Part shown: one piece after another, positions 52,706 through 60,006 of the stretch
Layout: each line of letters opens with the position of its first letter
Numbering within the stretch: the first letter of the stretch is position 1
Assembly: GCA_958435945.1 (NCBI GenBank)
Contig: CAUBIC010000010.1
Coordinates: forward strand, 36,284-100,283
Source of the DNA: an uncultured Collinsella sp.
GTDB lineage: Bacteria > Actinomycetota > Coriobacteriia > Coriobacteriales > Coriobacteriaceae
Direction: 5' to 3'
Length of the DNA: 64,000 nucleotides
Program-made: the position numbers and the translations under genes
Notes under the pieces: generated by a model
Told to the model about the DNA's origin: nothing
Database searches by the model: none
The model's input: the letters and a program-made list of their open reading frames with translations, nothing else

Positions 52706-53338
52706 GTGCCCCAAGACCATCCGACCGATAATCCCATCCTCAATGCCGCGAGGCGCGAGCTGGCAGAACGTGCGAAAGCGACCGCTCCCCTGTGCACGGC
52801 AAACGACGCCTACAACGGACCCGCCCGCATTGTCTCGATCAACACGTCGGCACACAAGGGCACGCGCAAGTCGCCCGTCGCCGACGGGCACGACACCGTT
52901 ATAGAGCAATTTGGCCTCGCCTCTGATGCGCACGCCGGGCATTGGCACCGCCAGGTTTCCTTTTTAGCTGCAGAGTCTATCCAGACGGCGCAGGCGCGCG
53001 GGCTCGATGTGCACGAGGGCGACTTTGGCGAGAACTTCACAACCCGGGGCATCAACCTGCTCTCGCTCCCCTTGGGCACACAGCTCAAGCTTGGCAGCGA
53101 GGTGCTTGTCGAAATCAGCCAAATCGGCAAGGTCTGCCACACACGCTGTGCCATCTACTATCTCGCCGGCGACTGCATCTTTCCCCACGAGGGCGTTTTT
53201 GGCGTGGTACTAAAGGGCGGAGAGGTCTACGCCGGCGACGATATCCAGGTAATCAAACTCGGCGACGGCACCTGTTCGTTCACCCCCGCCGAGGCCCTCG
53301 AAGAGATTGAGCAGGCTCGCCAGAAGGGCACGCTGTAG
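52706..53338 (+). CDS. MOSC domain protein
   Basis: 210 residues from GTG at 52706 (AAAGG eight bases ahead). MOSC core: ARIVSINTSAHKGTRKSPV, GLASDAHAGHWHRQVSFLA, EGDFGENFTTRGINL, and KVCHTRCAIYYLAGDCIFPHEGVFG with the Cys thought to carry sulfur or bind the molybdenum cofactor. Family members act in sulfur transfer or Mo-enzyme handling. No molybdenum genes are adjacent. Confidence 0.88.
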   Translation: MPQDHPTDNPILNAARRELAERAKATAPLCTANDAYNGPARIVSINTSAHKGTRKSPVADGHDTVIEQFGLASDAHAGHWHRQVSFLAAESIQTAQARGLDVHEGDFGENFTTRGINLLSLPLGTQLKLGSEVLVEISQIGKVCHTRCAIYYLAGDCIFPHEGVFGVVLKGGEVYAGDDIQVIKLGDGTCSFTPAEALEEIEQARQKGTL

Positions 53339-53572
53339 TTATAAAACCCCACGTTGAGATGGCTTTTACAGCCCAAAACTCCTCTCAAACAGAGCTCTGT
53401 AACGTTAAAGTTGAACTCTATGGTTTCTCAACAATTCATCATAACTGCAGGTCAAAGCCAAAGCCTCAAGTTCAACTTGACCCTTTAGAACCTTTAAGGT
53501 TCAAGTTGAGGTCGAAAGCAGTAGTAGAATACCTTTCGAACTATAACCTACGATTGATTGCAGAGGGACTGG
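53339..53572. other. AT-rich intergenic region with repeated AAGTTGAA motifs
   Basis: No gene seen. AAAGTTGAAC (about 53412), TCAAGTT-C-AACTTGA (about 53475) and TTCAAGTTGAGG (about 53502) repeat the same motif in both orientations ahead of the secreted hydrolase gene. The spacing suggests operator sites for that gene. Confidence 0.4.
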
Positions 53573-54706
53573 ATGCAGCATTCGAACCATCGCACCGCAG
53601 CGCTCATCGCGTCGAAGCCGGCTCGTATCATCACGAGCGCCGCGCTTGCCGTTACACTGACGGCCGCGCCGATGCTCTCCCCCGTCGCAGCCTATGCCGC
53701 CTCGCAGGCAACGCAGGATCAGCTTTCCGCTGCCCAGCAGAAAATCGAAACCGCCACGAGTGCCTACAACGAAGCCCGCACCAAGCTCGAGGATCTGCAG
53801 AAGCAAATCGACACTAACGAGGCAAGCATCGAGAAGATCGAAGCCGAACTTCCCGATCAACAGGCCAAGGCGAGCTCCGCCATGCGCGATCTGTATAAGT
53901 ACCAGAAGGGCACCAACCCCATCGTGAGCTTCCTGGTCAACGCGCAGAGCCTGGGCGAGTTCATCACCACCTGCAAGTACACCAACCAGATCACGAGCTC
54001 GAGCGTCGACGAGATCGAAGAGCTCAACAAGATGCAGACCGAACTCGAGCAGAACAAGACCGAGCTCGAGCAGGCCAAGTCCCAACTCGAGACCGAGCAG
54101 AAAACCGCCGAGGACGCACTGGCACAGGCCCAGCAGCTTCGCAGCGAAGCCCAGGCAAAGGCCGAGCAGGAGAATGCCGCCGAGCTGGCCAAGCTCGAGG
54201 CCGACAAGGCCGCTGCCGCCGAGAAGCTCTCGGGCGAGGGCGTGAGCGGCAACAACTCCAACAGCCAGGCCAATAACGCCAACACCACTATCGACACCAC
54301 GGTGAACAACTCCAATACCGGCAACTCCGATTACGACTCGTTTATCAACGAGTGGACGAGTCGCATCGACAACTACCTCGCCGGCTCCCCCATGGCAGGC
54401 CAGGGTTACAACTTTGCCGTGGCAGCCTGGAACACCGGTGTTGACCCTCGCTGGTCTCCCGCCATCGCCTGCATCGAGAGCAGCAAGGGCCTCTATTGTG
54501 CCGGCTCCTATAACGCCTGGGGCTGGAGCGCCCGCGGCGGCGGCTGGCGGAGCTTTGGTAGCTGGAGCGAGGGCGTCTCTGCCCACGTTGCCTACCTGGG
54601 CGCCAACTACGGCTCCACCCTTACCCCGGCAGCGGCCAAAAAGTACTGCCCGCCCACGTGGCAGGACTGGTACAACAAAGTCGCCGCTCAGATGAACCGC
54701 ATCTAA
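53573..54706 (+). CDS. Secreted coiled-coil protein with lysozyme-like C-terminal domain
   Basis: 377 residues from ATG at 53573 (GGGA ahead). Signal peptide ending near AYAAS; long coiled coil (~45-195) of the PcsB/CwlO N-terminal type (QDQLSAAQQKIETATSAYNEA, repeated TELEQNKTELEQAK); Asn/Ser/Thr-rich linker; C-terminal ~115 residues with PAIACIESSKGLYC...SYNAWGW, reminiscent of transglycosylase/glucosaminidase folds with Glu in ACIES as possible acid. Likely a peptidoglycan hydrolase regulated through the coiled coil. Enzyme class unproven. Confidence 0.75.
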   Translation: MQHSNHRTAALIASKPARIITSAALAVTLTAAPMLSPVAAYAASQATQDQLSAAQQKIETATSAYNEARTKLEDLQKQIDTNEASIEKIEAELPDQQAKASSAMRDLYKYQKGTNPIVSFLVNAQSLGEFITTCKYTNQITSSSVDEIEELNKMQTELEQNKTELEQAKSQLETEQKTAEDALAQAQQLRSEAQAKAEQENAAELAKLEADKAAAAEKLSGEGVSGNNSNSQANNANTTIDTTVNNSNTGNSDYDSFINEWTSRIDNYLAGSPMAGQGYNFAVAAWNTGVDPRWSPAIACIESSKGLYCAGSYNAWGWSARGGGWRSFGSWSEGVSAHVAYLGANYGSTLTPAAAKKYCPPTWQDWYNKVAAQMNRI

Positions 54707-54717
54707 GTGCAACTGCA

Positions 54718-54742
54718 AAGGGCCCCAATGGGGCCCTTTTCT
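54718..54742. terminator. Bidirectional terminator between wall hydrolase and kinase genes
   Basis: AAAGGGCCCC-AAT-GGGGCCCTTT followed by TCTTTT on the plus strand; shared by the convergent kinase gene. Confidence 0.9.
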
Positions 54743-54743
54743 T

Positions 54744-56123
54744 TTAGGTAGCGGAGGTATCGACGACGCCGGTCGCATTGACAACCGCGACTATGACGAT
54801 CATGCATAGGAGCAGCACACCCAATACCTTGAGCCAGAGTTTCGCGAGTTTCTTGCCGCGATAGCTGTCGAGCAGTGCGAATCGCCGACGAAGACGGCGC
54901 TTATCGAGCAGCGCAAAATGCATAAGCACCATAAGGCCATCGACAAAGAAAAAATACTCGATTATGAGAAGCCACGTCGGGTAGCCTTGATTTGCTCCCG
55001 TGGGGTGAAAGACGGCAAAGTGACTTCCGGCAAAGAACACAAGCAGCGAGAAGCAGACGAGCGTATTCCAAATACGCCCCAGAGACTCCGGAACGCGAGA
55101 GAGCAGACCGCATGCAGCGGAGGCGGCAGGCCTAGGAAGCCCTGTGGGGTTCTGGAGCCCTTGGGGCGTCAACACCGTCTCCGAGGCCGGAGTACGGACA
55201 GGCGCAGGCGCAGGAGGCCGCACGGGGCGACTTAGATCGTATGCCGCGCGCGTCGCCCGTCCCAACGCTTCCGCGCTCGCAAAACGCTTGGCCGGGTCGA
55301 GCGCCATCGACATGCAGACGGCATCGGCAAGTGGAGTAGGAATGCCGCGCGCCTCGCATTGCTCGCGCATGTCGAGCCCTGGTTTAGGGTCGACTCCCGT
55401 CAAGCAGAAGAACAACAGGGCGCCAAGTGCGTAGACGTCGCTTCGTACGCTCGTCTGCCCAAACCCATACTGCTCGGGCGGCGCATAGGGCCGTGTCCCA
55501 AACTTGACGGTATCGGCATCGGCGCCATCGCGCCATACGCGCGCGATCCCCAGGTCGATAATCACCAGCGATGAAAACGTCAGGCCGTCATCAGGCGTAT
55601 AGTTGGCACCTGTCGCGATGATATTCGACGGCTTGAGGTCGCGATGGATCACTGGCGCCGAAGCCTCCCCCGCCATTGCAAAACCGGCATGGAGCTCGCC
55701 CACGGCGTCGCAAAGGACAGGATACAATTCACGTGCATAATCGGGGGTGGCTCCCAGACGGTCCACCAGCGCCCCGAGCGTCTCCCCTTCGATGTATTCC
55801 ATAACCACGTTGAGCTCGTCGCCCACACGACGACAATCGACGATTCTGGGCAGGTGCTCAAAACGCCTGCCTGCCCGCTGAGCGGCAAACAGGCGCTCGT
55901 ATGCCCCGCCGATTTGAGCCGAAGCATCGATACGTTTACGGACAAAGGGGCCGAGCGAACCACCGCCGGTTCCTTCAAAGTACACGAGCTCGGTTGTTTC
56001 AACGGACGAGCGCTTAAGTACACGCTCCACGCGATAGCTGTCGTCGCGATCGAGCGACGCCAGGTGCTCGGCAAGCGCTGCGGTCAGCTCGTCATCGGAA
56101 TATGTTGGGCTCTGAGTATCCAT
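54744..56123 (-). CDS. Membrane-anchored Ser/Thr protein kinase
   Basis: About 459 residues from ATG 56123 (earlier in-frame ATGs at 56132 and 56153; start uncertain). Eukaryotic-like kinase domain at ~25-290: catalytic loop VIHRDLKPSNI, metal site DLG in place of DFG, and a PPEQ variant of APE after FGTRPYA. The glycine loop is weak. A Pro-rich linker and three hydrophobic segments follow (IWNTLVCFSLLVFFAG, WLLIIEYFFFVDGLMVLMHFALL, and a C-terminal one), so no extracellular PASTA domain. It follows the HTH gene. Confidence 0.85.
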   Translation of the reverse strand: MDTQSPTYSDDELTAALAEHLASLDRDDSYRVERVLKRSSVETTELVYFEGTGGGSLGPFVRKRIDASAQIGGAYERLFAAQRAGRRFEHLPRIVDCRRVGDELNVVMEYIEGETLGALVDRLGATPDYARELYPVLCDAVGELHAGFAMAGEASAPVIHRDLKPSNIIATGANYTPDDGLTFSSLVIIDLGIARVWRDGADADTVKFGTRPYAPPEQYGFGQTSVRSDVYALGALLFFCLTGVDPKPGLDMREQCEARGIPTPLADAVCMSMALDPAKRFASAEALGRATRAAYDLSRPVRPPAPAPVRTPASETVLTPQGLQNPTGLPRPAASAACGLLSRVPESLGRIWNTLVCFSLLVFFAGSHFAVFHPTGANQGYPTWLLIIEYFFFVDGLMVLMHFALLDKRRLRRRFALLDSYRGKKLAKLWLKVLGVLLLCMIVIVAVVNATGVVDTSAT

Positions 56124-56221
56124 AGCCTCCATCATAGCGCAGGGCGCAGACACCCCATGGCATCTGCGCCCCGTTCGTTTGCATCGTTGTTCGGCAGCTC
56201 CGCCGGCTCAGATATCAGCCG

Positions 56222-56644
56222 CTAACTCACCGTCTCCTCGCCAAAGCGATACAGCTCCTCGTTGACCTTTTGGAGGCTGCACCCGCGATCGATGCAAAAA
56301 ATGATAATCGCATCGCGGCGGTCCTTGCAGTTAAGGACGCTTACCCCGGCAGCCGTCAGCGCACGGTTGGTTTCTTTGAGCGTCAGCGCCATCGCAAAGG
56401 CAATCTGCAGCACCTTATTGCGGCTCGGATGCCGCGCACCGGTAAAGATCTGATAGCCAAAGGTCTCATTGAGATCGGCCATACGAACCACGCGCGAGCG
56501 CTCCAAGCCCTTTTCCTGCAGTAGCTGCTTCAGGTAGTTCGAAAGCGACGGGGCGGCAAAGTCGTGTTCTTTGATATAGCCATCGATGTTTGGCGCGTCG
56601 AGAAGCTCATTGAGCAACTCGTCAGTCAGCTTTTTATCGGGCAT
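56222..56644 (-). CDS. Helix-turn-helix protein linked to the kinase
   Basis: 140 residues. SLSNYLKQLLQEKGLERSRVVRMADLNETFGYQIFTGARHPSRNKVLQIAFAMALT has the layout of a degenerate XRE-type HTH (~33-88), followed by CKDRRDAIIIFCIDRGCSLQKVNEELYRFG. Such proteins accompany Ser/Thr kinases in gut Firmicutes and Actinobacteria and may be phosphorylation targets. RBS GGAGGTGA. A lipoprotein gene lies 39 bases upstream on the same strand. Confidence 0.65.
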   Translation of the reverse strand: MPDKKLTDELLNELLDAPNIDGYIKEHDFAAPSLSNYLKQLLQEKGLERSRVVRMADLNETFGYQIFTGARHPSRNKVLQIAFAMALTLKETNRALTAAGVSVLNCKDRRDAIIIFCIDRGCSLQKVNEELYRFGEETVS

Positions 56645-56683
56645 ACGACTTCACCTCCCATACGGCACAACGGTAGCGACATG

Positions 56684-57229
56684 CTAGGCCAACACCCAGC
56701 TTGCAGTGGCAGACTTATCAAACATGTTGGCAAAATACAGTGCCTTCTTGATATCGCCATCAAAGTAGATATTGCCCGCCACAGAGCCACCAGCGGCAAG
56801 GGTACCAGACTGCAGCTCATCGGAGCCCTCGCTGTAGTAACCCTGATTCTGCTGAGCGCCGTTGGCGTCCTCGCCCTTCCAGTCGTAGATGTTGTAATCT
56901 GCGCCCTCATCACCATTGTTGACGTACGTGACGTGAATGCCCGTCATGGTCGAACCGTCATAATTTGTGAGGCCGGGCTGGACGGAATCGACAACGACGG
57001 AAAGACCGGCAGCCGTGGTCACCGTCGCACCAACCGCCAGGTCAGTCGTAGACTGCTCTTCCTTCTTCGCCTCTTCCTTCTTGTCGCCATCGCCAGCGTC
57101 CTCGGTGACGGTCGCCTTATCGCTACCACAACCGGTAAGAAGACCGGCAGTCCCCAAGGCGACGGTGGCGAATGCGCCCAGTGCAGCGCGACGGCTCAGC
57201 AGCACTTCGTTTTCAAGCTTTTTCATCAT
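56684..57229 (-). CDS. Secreted lipoprotein, DUF4352-like
   Basis: 181 residues. SRRAALGAFATVALGTAGLLTGC combines a twin-arginine-like start with a lipobox LTGC (Cys ~34). After a charged KKEEAKKEEQ linker comes a beta-rich domain (LSVVVDSVQPGL, THVTYVNNGDEGADY-like pattern, GGSVAGNIYFDGD) resembling DUF4352/Telomere-like immunoglobulin folds. Possibly the outside partner of the HTH/kinase genes downstream; this is positional inference. Confidence 0.7.
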   Translation of the reverse strand: MMKKLENEVLLSRRAALGAFATVALGTAGLLTGCGSDKATVTEDAGDGDKKEEAKKEEQSTTDLAVGATVTTAAGLSVVVDSVQPGLTNYDGSTMTGIHVTYVNNGDEGADYNIYDWKGEDANGAQQNQGYYSEGSDELQSGTLAAGGSVAGNIYFDGDIKKALYFANMFDKSATASWVLA

Positions 57230-57390
57230 GCATCCTTCCTACGATCCGACTACCGTGCCGGCACACAGCACATCGTAGGAAGGATTAAACTTGAATTCAT
57301 TAGCTGAGAGCTAAGGCTGCGGTAAACGGCCAATGCAGTTATCCAAACGCCGAGCAAACGCACTTTGCGCAACCGTCTGCTGGCAGTGCA

Positions 57391-57714
57391 TCAACCCACC
57401 GTGACGGATTCCCCGGTAAAGGTGCTCACAAGCAACAGGATAAAGAAGGCCAGATAGCTGATGCTCAGCAGGTAGGCGATGACCAAAAAGGCAATCCATC
57501 CTACATTGGTCTTACCGTCGGCGCGGCGCTGCTCACGACTGCGATAAAGCCAAATCGTCACGCCGATAGCAGTGATAAACAGTACGAGTGCCGCCGTAGC
57601 CAGCCCAGCAAGCACAAACATCACGCCAATGCCCACAGCGATGACCGGAAGCAGCAGCAAACCGCACCCGCATCCACCCGGACTATATACGGCAGACTGT
57701 CGGCGTCGCCTCAT
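57391..57714 (-). CDS. Small membrane protein, unknown
   Basis: 107 residues from ATG at 57714, with GGGGGTGG ahead; a GTG at 57744 would overlap the higA stop. Basic start MRRRRQ, Gly/Cys-rich GGCGCG, two long hydrophobic stretches (LLLLPVIAVGIGVMFVLAGLATAALV... and IAFLVIAYLLSISYLAFFILLLV) around a basic loop. No family recognised. Confidence 0.55.
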   Translation of the reverse strand: MRRRRQSAVYSPGGCGCGLLLLPVIAVGIGVMFVLAGLATAALVLFITAIGVTIWLYRSREQRRADGKTNVGWIAFLVIAYLLSISYLAFFILLLVSTFTGESVTVG

Positions 57715-57743
57715 CGCCGCGCCACCCCCATCATCTTTGAGCA

Positions 57744-58085
57744 CTACAGTGCGATAGCCTGCTGAACAGGAACGATCTTGTCGAGTTCCGGTTCAATCCG
57801 CCTTTTCTCGGCCTCAAGGTCAAACGCCACCTGAGCGCGCAGCCAATAACCATCCGTCAGGCCAAAATAACGGCAAAGACGGAGGTCGGTGTCGGCCGTC
57901 ACGCGACGTTTTCCCAAGACAATCTGCCCGATACGCTGAGCCGGAATCCCAGTCTCTTTCGCAAGGCGATATTGAGAAATGCCCATGGGAACAAGAAACT
58001 CCTCTTTGAGAAGCTCACCAGGAGTCACCGGCGACAGCAAATCGGCCGAAGTCTCATCACTTGTGATAATCGACGATTTCGACAT
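57744..58085 (-). CDS. higA: HigA-type antitoxin
   Basis: 113 residues: SPVTPGELLKEEFLVPMGISQYRLAKETGIPAQRIGQIVLGKRRVTADTDLRLCRYFGL is the HigA/VapI XRE helix-turn-helix. It should neutralise the toxin and repress the operon. ATG at 58085 overlaps the toxin stop by 29 bases; toxin-first order is normal for higBA. Confidence 0.92.
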   Translation of the reverse strand: MSKSSIITSDETSADLLSPVTPGELLKEEFLVPMGISQYRLAKETGIPAQRIGQIVLGKRRVTADTDLRLCRYFGLTDGYWLRAQVAFDLEAEKRRIEPELDKIVPVQQAIAL

Positions 58086-58338
58086 TCCAAGCCATCTCCT
58101 GTCTCCACTCAAGACAGACCCGATAGCGCTCGTTAACACGGATGCTATATTGACCGGCACGATCGCCCTTCAAAGCTTCCAGGCGGTTGCCCGGTGGAAC
58201 GCGAAGATCATCAAGCGAAGCGCAAACCTGCAGTTGGCGAATCTTCCTCAACGCAACACGCTCAAAGGGCACGAACCTCCTGACCCGCACACCCATGGCA
58301 AAGCGTTCGGTATCCTCATCTTTATACGATGCAATCAT
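58057..58338 (-). CDS. higB: HigB/RelE-type toxin
   Basis: 93 residues, ribosome-dependent mRNA interferase family. LRKIRQLQVCASLDDLRVPPGNRLEALKGDRAGQYSIRVNERYRVCLEW carries the usual HigB pattern including the basic RVNERYRVCLEW end. Looks intact. Upstream is AT-rich sequence with the likely promoter. Confidence 0.92.
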   Translation of the reverse strand: MIASYKDEDTERFAMGVRVRRFVPFERVALRKIRQLQVCASLDDLRVPPGNRLEALKGDRAGQYSIRVNERYRVCLEWRQEMAWNVEIVDYHK

Positions 58339-58440
58339 AGTATCGCCTTACGTTAGTAACGTCAAACGTTTCTATAGACTTACATCTCTATTATATCGTA
58401 CGTTTGTTCGTGTTTTCTAGAACAAATTGTCCTTCGCGCC

Positions 58441-59628
58441 TTAGTCAAGCAAAAGCAATCGTTTATAGACATCGAGGCCTTTGAGTAGGATTTCCTCGTC
58501 GAAGAGCATGCTATCGGTATGCAGAGCGCTTGTGGCATAGGCGGGGCAGCCATCCGAATCACTCGGGTTGTCTTGGTCCTCTGGCATACCCGTGCCCAGC
58601 AGGAAAAACACGCCCGGCAGATGGCGCTGATAGAAAGCAAAGTCCTCGGCAATTAGCAGCGGTGCCTCCACAAGCTGCAGCCCGGGCAAGGCAGGCGCGA
58701 CGCTGGCAAACAACTCGGGGTCGTTGTCGACCGGCGGATAGCCCTCGGCAAAGTCGAGATCGTACGTGCAGCCCGTTGCAGCGCATGCCTCATCAAGCAC
58801 GCGGCACACACCCTCGCGTGCACGGTCGAACATGCCGTCCGTAAACACACGCAAGCTGCCGGCCACATGGGCCTCCCCCGCCACCGCATTGCAGACGGTG
58901 CCGGCCTGCAGCAGGCCGAACTTACCAATACAGGGCTCGTCGGCACCCAACTCGTCCATGAGCTCGCGCTCGGCAACCAAAAACTTCGCTGCCGCCAACG
59001 CGGCATCGTGCGACTCCCCAACCGGCACACCATAGGTCTTAGCGATGTGGATGCTCGTACCGTGAATATGGATATGCGTCTCGCTCGAACGCGCCAGCAG
59101 CGGACCGGAACAACTCGCCAACGTGCCGGCAGGCAGATCGGGCCACACATGGAAGCCAAAAATGCGGTCGGCCCCATAGCGCTCGAACACACCACTCTCG
59201 CATACCGTCTTGGCACCACCGGTCGTTTCCTCGGCCGGCTGGAACACAAAGAGAACGTTGCGCCTAATGGCGCCCGGCTGTTCGCGAATCGTACGGTCAA
59301 CATACGTCGCGGCGGCAAGCGCCATGGCCATGTGTCCGTCATGTCCGCAAGCGTGCATCTTGCCGGGATGGGTTGAGGCAAAGGCCGCTCCCGTCGCCTC
59401 CGCGATGGACAACGCATCCATATCGGCGCGAATCGCCGTGGCATGCGCGGCATCAACACCGGCGTCGAAGAAAGCACAGACGCAGCTGGGGCACGGATGG
59501 GTCACCTCGCAAGCGAGCGGTGCCAGCACGCCCTCGATATAGGCAATGGTTTGCGGAAGATCGAAATCGAGCTCAGGAATGCGATGGAGATCGCGGCGAT
59601 AGCGACGGAGTTCTTGGAGCTCGGTCAT
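58441..59628 (-). CDS. M20-family amidohydrolase (hippurate hydrolase/IAA-amino acid hydrolase type)
   Basis: 395 residues from ATG at 59628. RRDLHRIPELDFDLPQT start; metal ligands in HACGHDGHMAMAL, the Glu pair QPAEETTGG, and GFHVWPDLPAGT; dimerisation domain in the middle; C-terminal ligand in APLLIAEDFAFY...FLLGTG. Hydrolyses N-acyl amino acids; acetyl-diaminopimelate deacetylase of the lysine pathway also belongs here and would fit the DapH-type operon next door, so that role is possible. Confidence 0.88.
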   Translation of the reverse strand: MTELQELRRYRRDLHRIPELDFDLPQTIAYIEGVLAPLACEVTHPCPSCVCAFFDAGVDAAHATAIRADMDALSIAEATGAAFASTHPGKMHACGHDGHMAMALAAATYVDRTIREQPGAIRRNVLFVFQPAEETTGGAKTVCESGVFERYGADRIFGFHVWPDLPAGTLASCSGPLLARSSETHIHIHGTSIHIAKTYGVPVGESHDAALAAAKFLVAERELMDELGADEPCIGKFGLLQAGTVCNAVAGEAHVAGSLRVFTDGMFDRAREGVCRVLDEACAATGCTYDLDFAEGYPPVDNDPELFASVAPALPGLQLVEAPLLIAEDFAFYQRHLPGVFFLLGTGMPEDQDNPSDSDGCPAYATSALHTDSMLFDEEILLKGLDVYKRLLLLD

Positions 59629-59776
59629 AGAGGATCCCTTCGTGAGGCACATCTGTTGCAACTTATTGTGATACAGGATTGTGGCACACATGTTTCCAGC
59701 ATATTGCTGCATTTTTTAAACGTTATATACGAATACTCTTGTTTGGTAAAGTGCAACGTGGTAGGGTCTTTACCAC

Positions 59777-59937
59777 TTGATAGAGGCGCGGGCACGAAGA
59801 GCCGCGGGCGAGCCGGCAGGCTTTGACCCCGCGGGGAGGCGAAACCCGCCGAACTGGGCTTTTCGGGCACGAACAACCTGGTGGGCCTGCGGGAAATACC
59901 CACAGGACTGTCTGCAGCAATGCGGGAGCGCTATCCG
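59777..59937 (+). ncRNA. Lysine riboswitch (L box)
   Basis: Conserved pieces are in order: GATAGAGGCGCG (59779-59790) as 5' P1 and loop, GCCGAA about 59838, ACTGTC about 59907 and GGGAGCGCTATC (59924-59935) closing P1. This matches the Bacillus lysC L-box pattern. It lies 70 bases upstream of the lysA-dapA gene. CGCTATCCGGAC (59929-59940), which includes the P1 3' strand, can instead pair with GTCTGGATAGCG (59982-59993) next to the GAGG ribosome site, so a translational switch is likely; the sign cannot be settled by eye. Confidence 0.88.
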
Positions 59938-60006
59938 GACATTGGGTCCACGCTATGCGGATTCGATGCGCAGATGGCGCCGTCTGGATAGCGAGGTTTA
60001 CGGGAC

